Of a DNA stretch of 64,000 nt, positions 22,422-32,791 are shown piece by piece. The notes under the pieces are model-generated. The model made no database searches. It was not told the origin of the DNA and saw nothing but the letters and a program-made list of their open reading frames with translations. This DNA comes from Campanula takesimana. Its lineage: Eukaryota > Streptophyta > Magnoliopsida > Asterales > Campanulaceae. Positions within the stretch are counted from its first letter, which is position 1, and every line of letters starts with the position of its first letter. The DNA is taken from the NCBI GenBank assembly GCA_026119855.1, contig JAOWBW010000163.1, positions 620,001 to 684,000 on the forward strand. Direction: 5' to 3'. Both the position numbers and the translations under genes were made by a program.

Positions 22422-23172
22422 ATCTCCCACTTGCACTAGGCCCAATCAACGCGTATCCAATACCCATTGAGCTTAGTTATGATCTCCATCATAATTGCAA
22501 ACGAGCTTATGTAGGATAATTATCCTTGTTATTATCATGGGGTATTTTGCATATTTTGACATCTCCCATCTTTGATGATTTCTCGAGTAAGATGGAAACG
22601 TCTGAGTATATGTTTAGATAAGATATTAGTCCCTTGACTTGTGTAATAACGATTATTGACACAATGAATGTACATTAAATTAGTGACACTAGAAACGATT
22701 TCTAGTTTACTAATTAGAATCTTAATCTTAACATTTTCTAGTTGCATCTCATGCAACTAGACACTCAACCCTTTTGTAGAATAGTAATGGTCCATTTAGA
22801 ACTTTTCTAACACCATTATTAAACTTAGACATGTATTTATACTGCAATATTTATCTTTGATGGTTTGTAAGAATGCATCTTTGTAACTATTTACAGGATC
22901 ATCTTATATTTCATCAAAGATCAAGAATGCATCATTTAGTTCCTTTTAGAGAACATAAGAGCATTTCTTAACTAGTGACTTTCACTAGGATCCGATTGGT
23001 ATTATCTCATCATACTCCAAGTATATCAGGCATCCGGTCTTAGTACATTAACATGGCTTACTTGATAGATCCAATTGCCGAAGCATATGGAATCCTAATC
23101 ATGTACTCTTGCTCATTAGTCTTCCAGTAAGACTAGATCTTGCAAATATTAATGCCATTAGACTTTCACAAG
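22422..23172 (-). pseudogene. Copia-A pol remnant, RNase H end
   Basis: The minus strand at about 22535-22756 contains SKHILRRFHLTREII, matching the C-terminal RNase H of Copia-C (SKHILRRYLIVREIV). The rest is too decayed to read. Gypsy-2 interrupts the element at 23173. Confidence 0.7.
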
Positions 23173-25688
23173 TGTAACACCCATCGAATTTCCTGTTAAA
23201 TACTTGACATACTTGTTAAATACTTGAACTTGCATATTATGTGCTAGTTTTTACTTGGGTTAAATTTTTAACTGCTTTAAATAGTTAAGGTGGTTAAATG
23301 TCTAGTTTTGACTTTTGGGTCATTTGTGAAAATTGGACTTTAGTGGTCTTTTTGTTAAAAGTGAAACTTGAGGGGCCTACGTGTCATTTTTGAAACTTCC
23401 AAGTATAAACTTGTTTGGTTTCCTTCTCTGGGTATTTCTTCCCCAAATTCTTTACGCTCTCTCTCTTTGTTCTAAAAATCTAGGTTAGGGTTTCACCCTA
23501 TTCTCGACTCCTCGAGCTTAATTATCCCTCCGTTCTTGATTCCGATCCCGGATTAATATTCGTGGCGTTGAATAGAGCATTCCAGGCCGAACAGAAATAA
23601 GTTTTGGTCAACTTGAATTTTGACTAGGTAAGTTATTAGCTCTCCCTTGCTTGTAATAACATGCATAAATGTTATTCTCGATACTTGTGAATGTTAATTT
23701 TGTGTTTGGGGTGATTTTTGTGGTACTTGTAAATTTGGGACAAAAGGAGTAAAATTCCCCTGTGTAAAATTATAAAGGGATTTGGAAAGATGAGTTTGAA
23801 TGATGTTATGCCTTTTCTGGGAATGTTGAATTGGTTAGGAAATGTTACTCCTACGTTTGGAACGGAAAATATTTCAACCTGGGAAAGAATGAAAATTTCG
23901 CATTTTAGTACACTGTGCGACCGCACAAAAATGAGTGTGCGACCGCACATCTTTCTGAAGGATTTTTCAAAGAAATTGACATGCTTGTGTGCGGCCGCAC
24001 AGTCCATTGTGGGCGACCGCACAGTTGTCTGAAAAACAAAGATTTTGTTTAAAGTTGTATAAAGTTGGAAGTAAACCTAGTTAAGGTATATAACCTTAAT
24101 ATAAGATGTCCTAGCAAGTGTTGTGATACTTTAGGGGCATCAGACTTGGTCTTAACCATGTATACTCATTGAATTAAAATGAGAACATAAGTATAAGAGT
24201 AGTATCTCTTCTTTATGTCTTGAAAGTGCTATGAACAAGCACTAATGTGTTATACTTGTTGTGAATCCAATGATTGTGCACCTTAGAGGCATTAGCATAA
24301 GGTCTTAGACTTGAACATCCTAAGAATAGGAGTTGGATTTTGTAAGAGTAAATGTATAACTCTTATACTTGTTTGAATGTCCAAAGATTGGAAGTTATAA
24401 CTTGAAGTATAAGACATTAAAAGCTTGTACATGACTTGAACATCCATAGAAATGGATTAAGACTTGAATATAAGATAATAAAATCTTTTACTTGGCTTGA
24501 CACCAATACATGTGTATGGTAGTGAACTTGAAAGTGCTATGAACAAGCACTAACGTGTATGAGACATGTTCTTGTTGTGTATATGCAAACATTGCATACA
24601 TTTTCTTGATACAAGGTGACTTCTTGATTACTTGAAGCATGTTCCTTGTTGAGCTAGTCCACTACATTTGGATTAGTTCCTCTCCCGTTGTTCAAGTAAA
24701 TATCTACTTGTACTTTCTTGTGTGAGTCCAGCAGGTTCTCCTTGCTTGTTCGAAAATGTATGGGTTCACGCTTGTCGCGAGAGCTGGGGTTTAAGTGACA
24801 ATCGGTCCCTATGTATTTCCGCCCGACCCCTTACTACCGGCCATAGTAAGGGCATAGCTTCCTTAGTTGGAGCAATAAGCCTGACTTAAGTGAATGCTAA
24901 ACTCCCGTCCCGAACACCTCATGAATAATCATGAGTACTGATATTGAGAATGACACTGGTTACCGGGTCTTCTGATATATACTGAATAATCAGTTCCTGT
25001 TATTGATCGTGATGTCAAAGTAATACAAGCTTCGACAACAATGGTATTCTTGGGAGGAATAAGGAAGGAAGCAATATCCTTATAACTTGCTTGTTTAGCC
25101 TTATGTGCTACTTGATGAGTGGATTATCCTCTCATATACTTGTTACTTGATGATACTTGAGATATGATTATTTGAGTATCTACTTGAATTGCATGATAAC
25201 ATGTCATGTAGTTGCATCTAATAGCTTACTGAGATTTATCTCACCCTTTATTTGCTTCCCCCCCCAGGAAAGGAAGGATAGTGCGCAGTGAGGCTCGACA
25301 TAGTTGGGAGCTTGCTTCGCAGGTCGTGATTATTTTGGGGCTTGTGTCCTTTTACACTTGGTGAGGACGATGTATTATGGGTTTTGTAACTCCTTATTTT
25401 GGGTTAGACAGTTCTTGTTGTCACTAGACATCTTGTATAGTACTCTTAATGCCAGCTTATGTGCTAGGCATGTTTCCGCTGTGTATGTATTAAGTTTGGT
25501 TTTGAATTTTCTTGTCTAGAACTCGTGTTGTGAGCTAGTATAGCTCCTTACTCTAGAATATATATATATCATGTCAGTTTGTTAAACAAATGTCATTAAG
25601 TTTCTTGTTAAGTTTCTTGTTTCCCGTTAGGCACTCCCATCCAGGTTCGAGGTTCTATTAGGGGATCCCGGGACCTGGGGGCGTGTCA
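23173..25688 (+). repeat. Gypsy-2 5' LTR
   Basis: TGTAACACCCATCG at 23173 to GGGGGCGTGTCA at 25688. It holds the four-palindrome cassette at 23914-24023, a TATATAA box at about 24087-24093 and, near 23735, a TGGGACAAAAGGAGTA motif resembling a Stowaway end. Confidence 0.95.
23914..24023. promoter_or_regulatory. Four-palindrome cassette in Gypsy-2 5' LTR
   Basis: TGTGCGACCGCACA (23914), TGTGCGACCGCACA (23936), TGTGCGGCCGCACA (23988), TGGGCGACCGCACA (24010). Spacing is 22, 52 and 22 bp. It lies about 65 bp upstream of TATATAA. Confidence 0.75.
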
Positions 25689-25702
25689 GGTTGGTATCAG
25701 AC
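25689..25702 (+). other. Gypsy-2 primer-binding site
   Basis: GGTTGGTATCAGAC directly follows the 5' LTR. It is complementary to the 3' end of initiator tRNA-Met except that AGACC replaces the usual AGAGC. Confidence 0.8.
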
Positions 25703-25828
25703 CTACCCTGGTTTAGCTACCCTGTTTAGCTACCTTGGTTTGCTCTAAGTCTGGATAGGGTCTATGGCCTAGGTATGGGTGAGTCTTGGGGTGTTATTAA
25801 TAACGCTGAGTGTTTACCTACAGGTACA

Positions 25829-28800
25829 ATGAGTTCTGAAGGTACTAGTGGCAGTAATCAGCTGAGATCTATAACTCCTCAAGAAGAAATGGTTGATAAT
25901 GTAGACTGGGATTATCCTAATCGCCTTACAAGGTTCTTGAAGCTGAAACCTCGAAGTTTTGATGGGGAATTTGATGCTAAGAAGGCAGAGGAGTGGATTG
26001 AAAGTATTGAGAAGATTTTTACAGCCTTAAGATGTGCGGGTGGTGATAAGGTAACCTTTGCAACCTTTAAACTTGAGAAAGCCGCTGAACATTGGTGGCA
26101 AGTGTTGAGTAAAAGTTGGGAACTGGAAGGTGTACCACAGACATGGGAGAATTTTCTTAAAGCTTTTAAGTCGCAGTTTATTCCAACAGTGGTCCAAGAT
26201 AGGAAAGAGATGGAATTTCTTAATCTGGAGCAGGGAAGTCTGACCGTGGGGCAATACTCAACCAAGTTCACAGAATTGGCAAGGTATTGTGATCACTTAG
26301 TTCCAAACGAAGCCAAGAAGGCACAGAGGTTTGTTAAAGGGTTGAGGACTGAGTATAGGAAGCAACTTCTTTCTTTACAACTCACTAGCTATCAGCAAGC
26401 AGTGGAGAAGGCTTATACCATTGAAAATGATATTGAAGAACACAAGGTGAAGTTGGGAACAACCATGAATGGTCGTGTATCAGAGAAAATTCAGGGATCT
26501 GGTTCTAGAGGTGGTAAATCTGGCCGCCAAGATCGTCGATTCCGACAGCCAACCGAAAGCAAAGGTAGTGTATCAACTGGTTCGAGGACAACAGTCCAAG
26601 GTCCCAGGAGAGTATGTGGCTATTGTTCGAAAGAAGGCCATTCTGAAGACAAGTGTTGGCTAAAGCAAGGAAAGTGTATAGTGTGTGGTGAAGCGGGGCA
26701 CTTTGCTAGAAATTGTTCTAAAAGTAAAGTAAATCAAGTTGGGAGTACAAGTCAACCAGCCTCAGGTTCCAAGAGAGATAGTGGGGGTCGACCAAAAGTT
26801 CAGGGTCGAGTGTTTGCTTTAGATCAGCAGGATGTAGCTGAGTCTTCTGCGGTCATAGGAGGTATTATATTACTTTCTAGTACAAGAGTGCGAGTCTTGA
26901 TAGATCCAGGCTCATCTCATTCTTATGTGGCATCTCATTTTGTGTCGCATTTGCATGTTCTTCCTGATTCTATGCCTTATGTGCTAGAAGTATCTTCCCC
27001 TATGGGAGATTGCATGTTTACTTCTGAGGTTTACAAGAAATGTGAGGTTCTGGTGGGTGATCATTCCCTTCTTGCTGACCTAGTCGTGTTACCTATAAGG
27101 GACTTTGACGTGATTCTTGGCATGGATTGGCTATATGTGCATCGTGCATCTGTTGATTGTTATAGAAAAGTAGTAACTTTTTCTATTCCTGGTTTGCCTG
27201 ATTTTTCCTTTGAAGGTGATAGGCCTTTATGTGCTATACATGTTATTTCTGCTTTAAAAGCTAGAAAACTTTTATCTTGTGGTTGTGCCGGGTATCTCGC
27301 ATGTGTACTTGATCAGAGTTTATCTGTTCCCAAGATGGAGGATATTCCTGTTGTGTCTGAATTTTCAGATGTGTTCTCTTCTGAGTATAGCATGCCACCT
27401 GATCGAGAGCTTGAGTTCTGTATTGATTTATTACCAGGTACAGCACCAATCTCTAAAGCACCTTATAGAATGGCTCCAGCTGAGTTAAGAGAGTTGAAAA
27501 CACAGCTTGAGGAATTGCTTGAAAGGGGCTTTATCAGGCCTAGTGTATCACCGTGGGGTGCACCAGTGTTATTTGTCAGAAAGAAAGATGGGACTCTGCG
27601 ATTGTGTATTGATTACAGAGATCTTAATCAGGTAACTATCAAGAATAAATATCCGTTACCTCATATTGATGACTTGTTTGATCAGCTTCAGGGTTCAGTA
27701 GTATATTCGAAGCTTGACTTGAGAAGTGGTTATCATCAGTTGAAAATCAGATCTGAGGATATACCAAAGACAGCTTTCCGTACCAGGTATGGGCATTATG
27801 AGTTTATTGTTATGCCATTTGGTTTGACAAATGCTCCAGCTGTATTTATGGATTTGATGAACCGTATCTTCAAGCCATATCTTGATTGCTTCGTGGTGGT
27901 ATTCATTGATGATATTCTTGTGTATTCTAAGTCACGGGCTGAGCATGAACAACATCTCAGAGTAGTATTACAAGTTCTTCGTGAGAAACAACTATTTGCA
28001 AAATTCAGCAAATGTGCTTTCTGGTTAGAAGAAGTTTCATTCTTGGGGCATGTTGTGTCTGCTACTGGTATTGCAGTAGATCCTTCCAAAGTTGAAGCAG
28101 TTGTAAACTGGAAGAGGCTAACTACAGTGACTGAGATCCGTAGTTTCTTGGGCTTAGCTAGTTATTATCGGAGGTTCATTGAGGGATTCTCCAAGATTGC
28201 TACTCCATTGACTAATATGACTCGAAAAGCTATTTCTTTTGAGTGGAATGACAAATGTGAAGCAAGTTTTCAGGAGTTGAAAAGGCGTTTGACTACAGCT
28301 CCAGTCTTGGCTTTGCCTAATGGTTCTGAGCATTTCATGGTTTATACTGATGCTTCTAAAGAAGGATTGGGTTGTGTTCTGATGCAAGATGGCAAGGTAA
28401 TAGCTTATGCTTCTCGAAAACTATCTCCTTATGAAAAGAATTATCCTACTCATGATTTAGAGTTGGCTGCGATTATTTTTGCTTTACATAAATGGAGGCA
28501 TTATTTGTATGGAACCAAATTTGAAGTCTTTACCGATCATAAAAGTTTGAAGTATTTGTTCTCTCAAAAAGAGCTTAACATGAGGCAACGTAGATGGATG
28601 GAGAAATTGAAGGATCATGATTGTACTATCCTTTATCATCCAGGAAAAGCCAATGTTGTGGCAGATGCACTGAGCAGAAAGACTTATATTTCTTGCTTGA
28701 TGATTCGTGAATGGAAGATGTTTGAAGACTTGTGTGATTGGAGTCCTTGTGAATCAAATCATGGAGTTATGTTTGCTAATAAAAAAGCTACTTCAGATTT

Positions 28801-30238
28801 ACTCCAACAGATCAAAGAAGCTCAGGTAGTTGATTCTGAATTGCAGAAAATCATTAGTGGAATGAATGAAGGAAAGCAACCAGATTTTTCTTTTAATAGT
28901 GATGGAATTCTTACCTTCCGAGGTCGAGTTTGTATTCCAGTTGATCCTGAGATTAAGAAGAAAGTTCTTGAAGAGGCTCACAAAGCCAAGTATATTATTC
29001 ATCTTGGAAGTACTAAAATGTACCAAGACTTGAAGAAACATTTCTGGTGGAACAATATGAAAAGAGAAATTGCTGAGTATGTATCCAAATGTTTGACTTG
29101 TCAACAAGTAAAAGTGGAACATCAACGTCCCGCAGGTTTGTTGCAACCATTGGAAATTCCGGAGTGGAAATGGGAACATATTACTATGGATTTTGTGACT
29201 GGTTTGCCACGTACCAGACGAGGCCATGATGCTGTTTGGGTTATAGTGGACAGGTTGACTAAATCAGCTCATTTCTTGTCTGTTTCCATGGGATATTCAT
29301 TGTCTCAGTTGGCATCTTTATATGTTCAGGAGATTGTCCGACTGCATGGGGTTCCTGTGAGTACTGTATCTGATAGAGATCCTCGTTTTACTTCTCGATT
29401 CTGGCAGTCTCTTCAGGGTGCTATGGGTACTAAATTGAATTTCAGTACAGCTTTTCATCCTCAATCTGATGGGCAATCTGAGAGACTTATACAGATTCTT
29501 GAGGATATGTTACGTGCTTGTGTTATTGATTTCAAAGGCAGTTGGGATACTCATCTTCCTTTGGCTGAGTTTGCTTATAATAACAGTTTTCAGTCTAGCA
29601 TTGAAATGGCTCCATATGAGGCTCTTTATGGCAGAAAATGTAGATCTCCTATATGCTGGGATGAAGTGGGAGAAGCTAGACTCTTGGGTCCTGAAATGGT
29701 TCAACAGTCAGTTGAAAGTGTGAAACTTATTCGAGATAGATTGCGCACAGCTCAGAGTAGACAAAAGAGTTATGCAGATCATCGTAGAAGGGATCTTGAA
29801 TTTCAGGTAGGTGACTTTGTATTCTTGAAGGTCTCTCCTCGTAGAGGTATAAAGAGATTTGGGAAGAAAGGAAAGTTATCTCCTCGTTATATCGGTCCAT
29901 TTGAGATTCTTGAAAGAGTTGGGAAGTTGGCTTATAGAGTGGCTTTACCTCCTTCTTTATCTGGTATTCATAATGTGTTCCATGTATCTATGCTTCGCAA
30001 GTATATGGCAGATGAATCACATGTTCTTGAGTATGAGGCTATTCCATTTCAGCCTGATTTGTCTTATGAGGAACAACCTGTTGAAATTCTGGACCGGAAA
30101 GAGCAAGTATTGCGTACCAAAAGGATTCCTATTGTGAAGGTCCTTTGGAGAAATCATGAAATTGAAGAGGCTACTTGGGAAACCGAGAAAGAGATGCGAG
30201 ATAAATACCCGAGCCTATTTGAAAATCTTGGTAAGTAA
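25829..30238 (+). CDS. Gypsy-2 gag-pol polyprotein with chromodomain
   Basis: The frame is open from 25775, but the ATG at 25829 (MSSEGTSGSN) is chosen because the Gypsy-1 gag starts with the same residues; that gives 1469 residues. Counting from 25775, the domains in order are: gag (about 60-220), two CCHC knuckles (near 280 and 303), aspartic protease (LIDPGSSHSY, near 376), reverse transcriptase (KLDLRSGYHQ near 647, FIDDILVY near 712), RNase H (YTDASKEGLG near 859), integrase HHCC (about 1070-1112), integrase D-D-E near 1158, 1199 and 1236, and chromodomain (VLWRNHEIEEATWE, 1450-1484). All catalytic motifs are present. One HPG motif reads HLG in the integrase zinc region. Gag and pol share one frame, as in this clade. 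The product packages, copies and integrates the element; the chromodomain is thought to direct it to heterochromatin. Confidence 0.95.
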   Translation: MSSEGTSGSNQLRSITPQEEMVDNVDWDYPNRLTRFLKLKPRSFDGEFDAKKAEEWIESIEKIFTALRCAGGDKVTFATFKLEKAAEHWWQVLSKSWELEGVPQTWENFLKAFKSQFIPTVVQDRKEMEFLNLEQGSLTVGQYSTKFTELARYCDHLVPNEAKKAQRFVKGLRTEYRKQLLSLQLTSYQQAVEKAYTIENDIEEHKVKLGTTMNGRVSEKIQGSGSRGGKSGRQDRRFRQPTESKGSVSTGSRTTVQGPRRVCGYCSKEGHSEDKCWLKQGKCIVCGEAGHFARNCSKSKVNQVGSTSQPASGSKRDSGGRPKVQGRVFALDQQDVAESSAVIGGIILLSSTRVRVLIDPGSSHSYVASHFVSHLHVLPDSMPYVLEVSSPMGDCMFTSEVYKKCEVLVGDHSLLADLVVLPIRDFDVILGMDWLYVHRASVDCYRKVVTFSIPGLPDFSFEGDRPLCAIHVISALKARKLLSCGCAGYLACVLDQSLSVPKMEDIPVVSEFSDVFSSEYSMPPDRELEFCIDLLPGTAPISKAPYRMAPAELRELKTQLEELLERGFIRPSVSPWGAPVLFVRKKDGTLRLCIDYRDLNQVTIKNKYPLPHIDDLFDQLQGSVVYSKLDLRSGYHQLKIRSEDIPKTAFRTRYGHYEFIVMPFGLTNAPAVFMDLMNRIFKPYLDCFVVVFIDDILVYSKSRAEHEQHLRVVLQVLREKQLFAKFSKCAFWLEEVSFLGHVVSATGIAVDPSKVEAVVNWKRLTTVTEIRSFLGLASYYRRFIEGFSKIATPLTNMTRKAISFEWNDKCEASFQELKRRLTTAPVLALPNGSEHFMVYTDASKEGLGCVLMQDGKVIAYASRKLSPYEKNYPTHDLELAAIIFALHKWRHYLYGTKFEVFTDHKSLKYLFSQKELNMRQRRWMEKLKDHDCTILYHPGKANVVADALSRKTYISCLMIREWKMFEDLCDWSPCESNHGVMFANKKATSDLLQQIKEAQVVDSELQKIISGMNEGKQPDFSFNSDGILTFRGRVCIPVDPEIKKKVLEEAHKAKYIIHLGSTKMYQDLKKHFWWNNMKREIAEYVSKCLTCQQVKVEHQRPAGLLQPLEIPEWKWEHITMDFVTGLPRTRRGHDAVWVIVDRLTKSAHFLSVSMGYSLSQLASLYVQEIVRLHGVPVSTVSDRDPRFTSRFWQSLQGAMGTKLNFSTAFHPQSDGQSERLIQILEDMLRACVIDFKGSWDTHLPLAEFAYNNSFQSSIEMAPYEALYGRKCRSPICWDEVGEARLLGPEMVQQSVESVKLIRDRLRTAQSRQKSYADHRRRDLEFQVGDFVFLKVSPRRGIKRFGKKGKLSPRYIGPFEILERVGKLAYRVALPPSLSGIHNVFHVSMLRKYMADESHVLEYEAIPFQPDLSYEEQPVEILDRKEQVLRTKRIPIVKVLWRNHEIEEATWETEKEMRDKYPSLFENLGK

Positions 30239-30259
30239 AATTCGTGGGCGAATTTTCTT

Positions 30260-30273
30260 TAAGGTGGGGAGGA
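30260..30273 (+). other. Gypsy-2 polypurine tract
   Basis: TAAGGTGGGGAGGA abuts the 3' LTR (TGTAACACCC at 30274); it is the expected primer for plus-strand synthesis. Confidence 0.8.
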
Positions 30274-32791
30274 TGTAACACCCATCGAATTTCCTGTTAA
30301 ATACTTGACATACTTGTTAAATACTTGAACTTGCATATTATGTGCTAGTTTTTACTTGGGTTAAATTTTTAACTTCTTTAAATAGTTAAGGTGGTTAAAT
30401 GTCTAGTTTTGACTTTTGGGTCATTTGTGAAAATTGGACTTTAGGGGTCTTTTTGTTAAAAGTGAAACTTGAGGGGCCTACGTGTCATTTTTGAAACTTC
30501 CAAGTATAAACTTGTTTGGTTTCCTTCTCTGGGTATTTCTTCCCCAAATTCTTTACGCTCTCTCTCTCTGTTCTAAAAAGCTAGGTTAGGGTTTCACCCT
30601 ATTCTCGACTCCTCGAGCTTAATTATCCCTCCGTTCTTGATTCCGATCCCGGATTAATATTCGTGGCGTTGAATAGAGCATTCCAGGCCGAACAGAAATA
30701 AGTTTTGGTCAACTTGAATTTTGACTAGGTAAGTTATTAGCTCCCCCTTGCTTGTAATAACATGCATAAATGTTATTCTCGATACTTGTGAATGTTAATT
30801 TTGTGTTTGGGGTGATTTTTGTGGTACTTGTAAATTTGGGACAAAAGGAGTAAAATTCCCCTGTGTAAAATTATAAAGGGATTTGGAAAGATGAGTTTGA
30901 ATGATGTTATGCCTTTTCTGGGAATGTTGAATTGGTTAGGAAATGTTACTCCTACATTTGGAACGGAAAATATTTCAACCTGGGAAAGAATGAAAATTTC
31001 GCATTTTAGTACACTGTGCGACCGCACAAAAATGAGTGTGCGACCGCACATCTTTCTGAAGGATTTTTCAAAGAAATTGACATGCTTGTGTGCGGCCGCA
31101 CAGTCCATTGTGGGCGACCGCACAGTTGTCTGAAAAACAAAGATTTTGTTTAAAGTTGTATAAAGTTGGAAGTAAACCTAGTTAAGGTATATAACCTTAA
31201 TATAAGATGTCCTAGCAAGTGTTGTGATACTTTAGGGGCATCAGACTTGGTCTTAACCATGTATACTCATTGAATTAAAATGAGAACATAAGTATAAGAG
31301 TAGTATCTCTTCTTTATGTCTTGAAAGTGCTATGAACAAGCACTAATGTGTTATACTTGTTGTGAATCCAATGATTGTGCACCTTAGAGGCATTAGCATA
31401 AGGTCTTAGACTTGAACATCCTAAGAATAGGAGTTGGATTTTGTAAGAGTAAATGTATAACTCTTATACTTGTTTGAATGTCCAAAGATTGGAAGTTATA
31501 ACTTGAAGTATAAGACATTAAAAGCTTGTACATGACTTGAACATCCATAGAAATGGATTAAGACTTGAATATAAGATAATAAAATCTTGTACTTGGCTTG
31601 ACACCAATACATGTGTATGGTAGTGAACTTGAAAGTGCTATGAACAAGCACTAACGTGTATGAGACATGTTCTTGTTGTGTATATGCAAACATTGCATAC
31701 ATTTTCTTGATACAAGGTGACTTCTTGATTACTTGAAGCATGTTCCTTGTTGAGCTAGTCCACTACATTTGGATTAGTTCCTCTCCCGTTGTTCAAGTAA
31801 ATATCTACTTGTACTTTCTTGTGTGAGTCCAGCTGGTTCTCCTTGCTTGTTCGAAAATGTATAGGTTCACGCTTGTCGCGAGAGCTGGGGTTTAAGTGAC
31901 AATCGGGTCCCTATGTATTTCCGCCCGACCCCTTACTACCGGCCATAGTAAGGGCATAGCTTCCTTAGTTGGAGCAATAAGCCTGACTTAAGTGAATGCT
32001 AAACTCCCGTCCCGAACACCTCATGAATAATCATGAGTACTGATATTGAGAATGACACTGGTTACCGGGTCTTCTGATATATACTGAATAATCAGTTCCT
32101 GTTATTGATCGTGATGTCAAAGTAATACAAGCTTCGACAACAATGGTATTCTTGGGAGGAATAAGGAAGGAAGCAATATCCTTATAACTTGCTTGTTTAG
32201 CCTTATGTGCTACTTGATGAGTGGATTATCCTCTCATATACTTGTTACTTGATGATACTTGAGATATGATTATTTGAGTATCTACTTGAATTGCATGATA
32301 ACATGTCATGTAGTTGCATCTAATAGCTTACTGAGATTTATCTCACCCTTTATTTGCTTCCCCCCCCCAGGAAAGGAAGGATAGTGCGCAGTGAGGCTCG
32401 ACATAGTTGGGAGCTTGCTTCGCAGGTCGTGATTATTTTGGGGCTTGTGTCCTTTTACACTTGGTGAGGACGATGTATTATGGGTTTTGTAACTCCTTAT
32501 TTTGGGGTAGACAGTTCTTGTTGTCACTAGACATCTTGTATAGTACTCTTAATGCCAGCTTATGTGCTAGGCATGTTTCCGCTGTGTATGTATTAAGTTT
32601 GGTTTTGAATTTTCTTGTCTAGAACTCGTGTTGTGAGCTAGTATAGCTCCTTACTCTAGAATATATATATATCATGTCAGTTTGTTAAACAAATGTCATT
32701 AAGTTTCTTGTTAAGTTTCTTGTTTCCCGTTAGTCACTCCCATCCAGGTTCGAGGTTCTATTAGGGGATCCCGGGACCTGGGGGCGTGTCA
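30274..32791 (+). repeat. Gypsy-2 3' LTR
   Basis: 2518 bp, nearly identical to the 5' LTR, with its own copy of the cassette. Among the differences are one extra C in the C-run near 32360 and one extra G near 31905. Confidence 0.95.
31015..31124. promoter_or_regulatory. Four-palindrome cassette in Gypsy-2 3' LTR
   Basis: Same motifs and spacing as the 5' copy, at 31015, 31037, 31089 and 31111. Confidence 0.75.

Larger units (their letters stand above)
23173..32791 (+). mobile_element. Gypsy-2: full-length, apparently intact Tekay-like chromovirus
   Basis: 9619 bp with target duplication ACAAG (23168-23172 and 32792-32796). LTRs of 2516 and 2518 bp start TGTAACACCC and end GGGCGTGTCA, with roughly a dozen differences by eye, about 0.5%. 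A primer site (TTGGTATCAGACC) follows the 5' LTR, and a purine tract (AAGGTGGGGAGGA) precedes the 3' LTR. One uninterrupted gag-pol ORF fills the interior. It inserted in Copia-A internal DNA. It is the only element here with every part expected of an autonomous copy. Confidence 0.96.

Noticed and set aside
25775..25828. Extra 18 N-terminal codons of Gypsy-2 gag
   Set aside because: Gypsy-1 gag begins at the ATG equivalent to 25829, and the upstream codons are not conserved.
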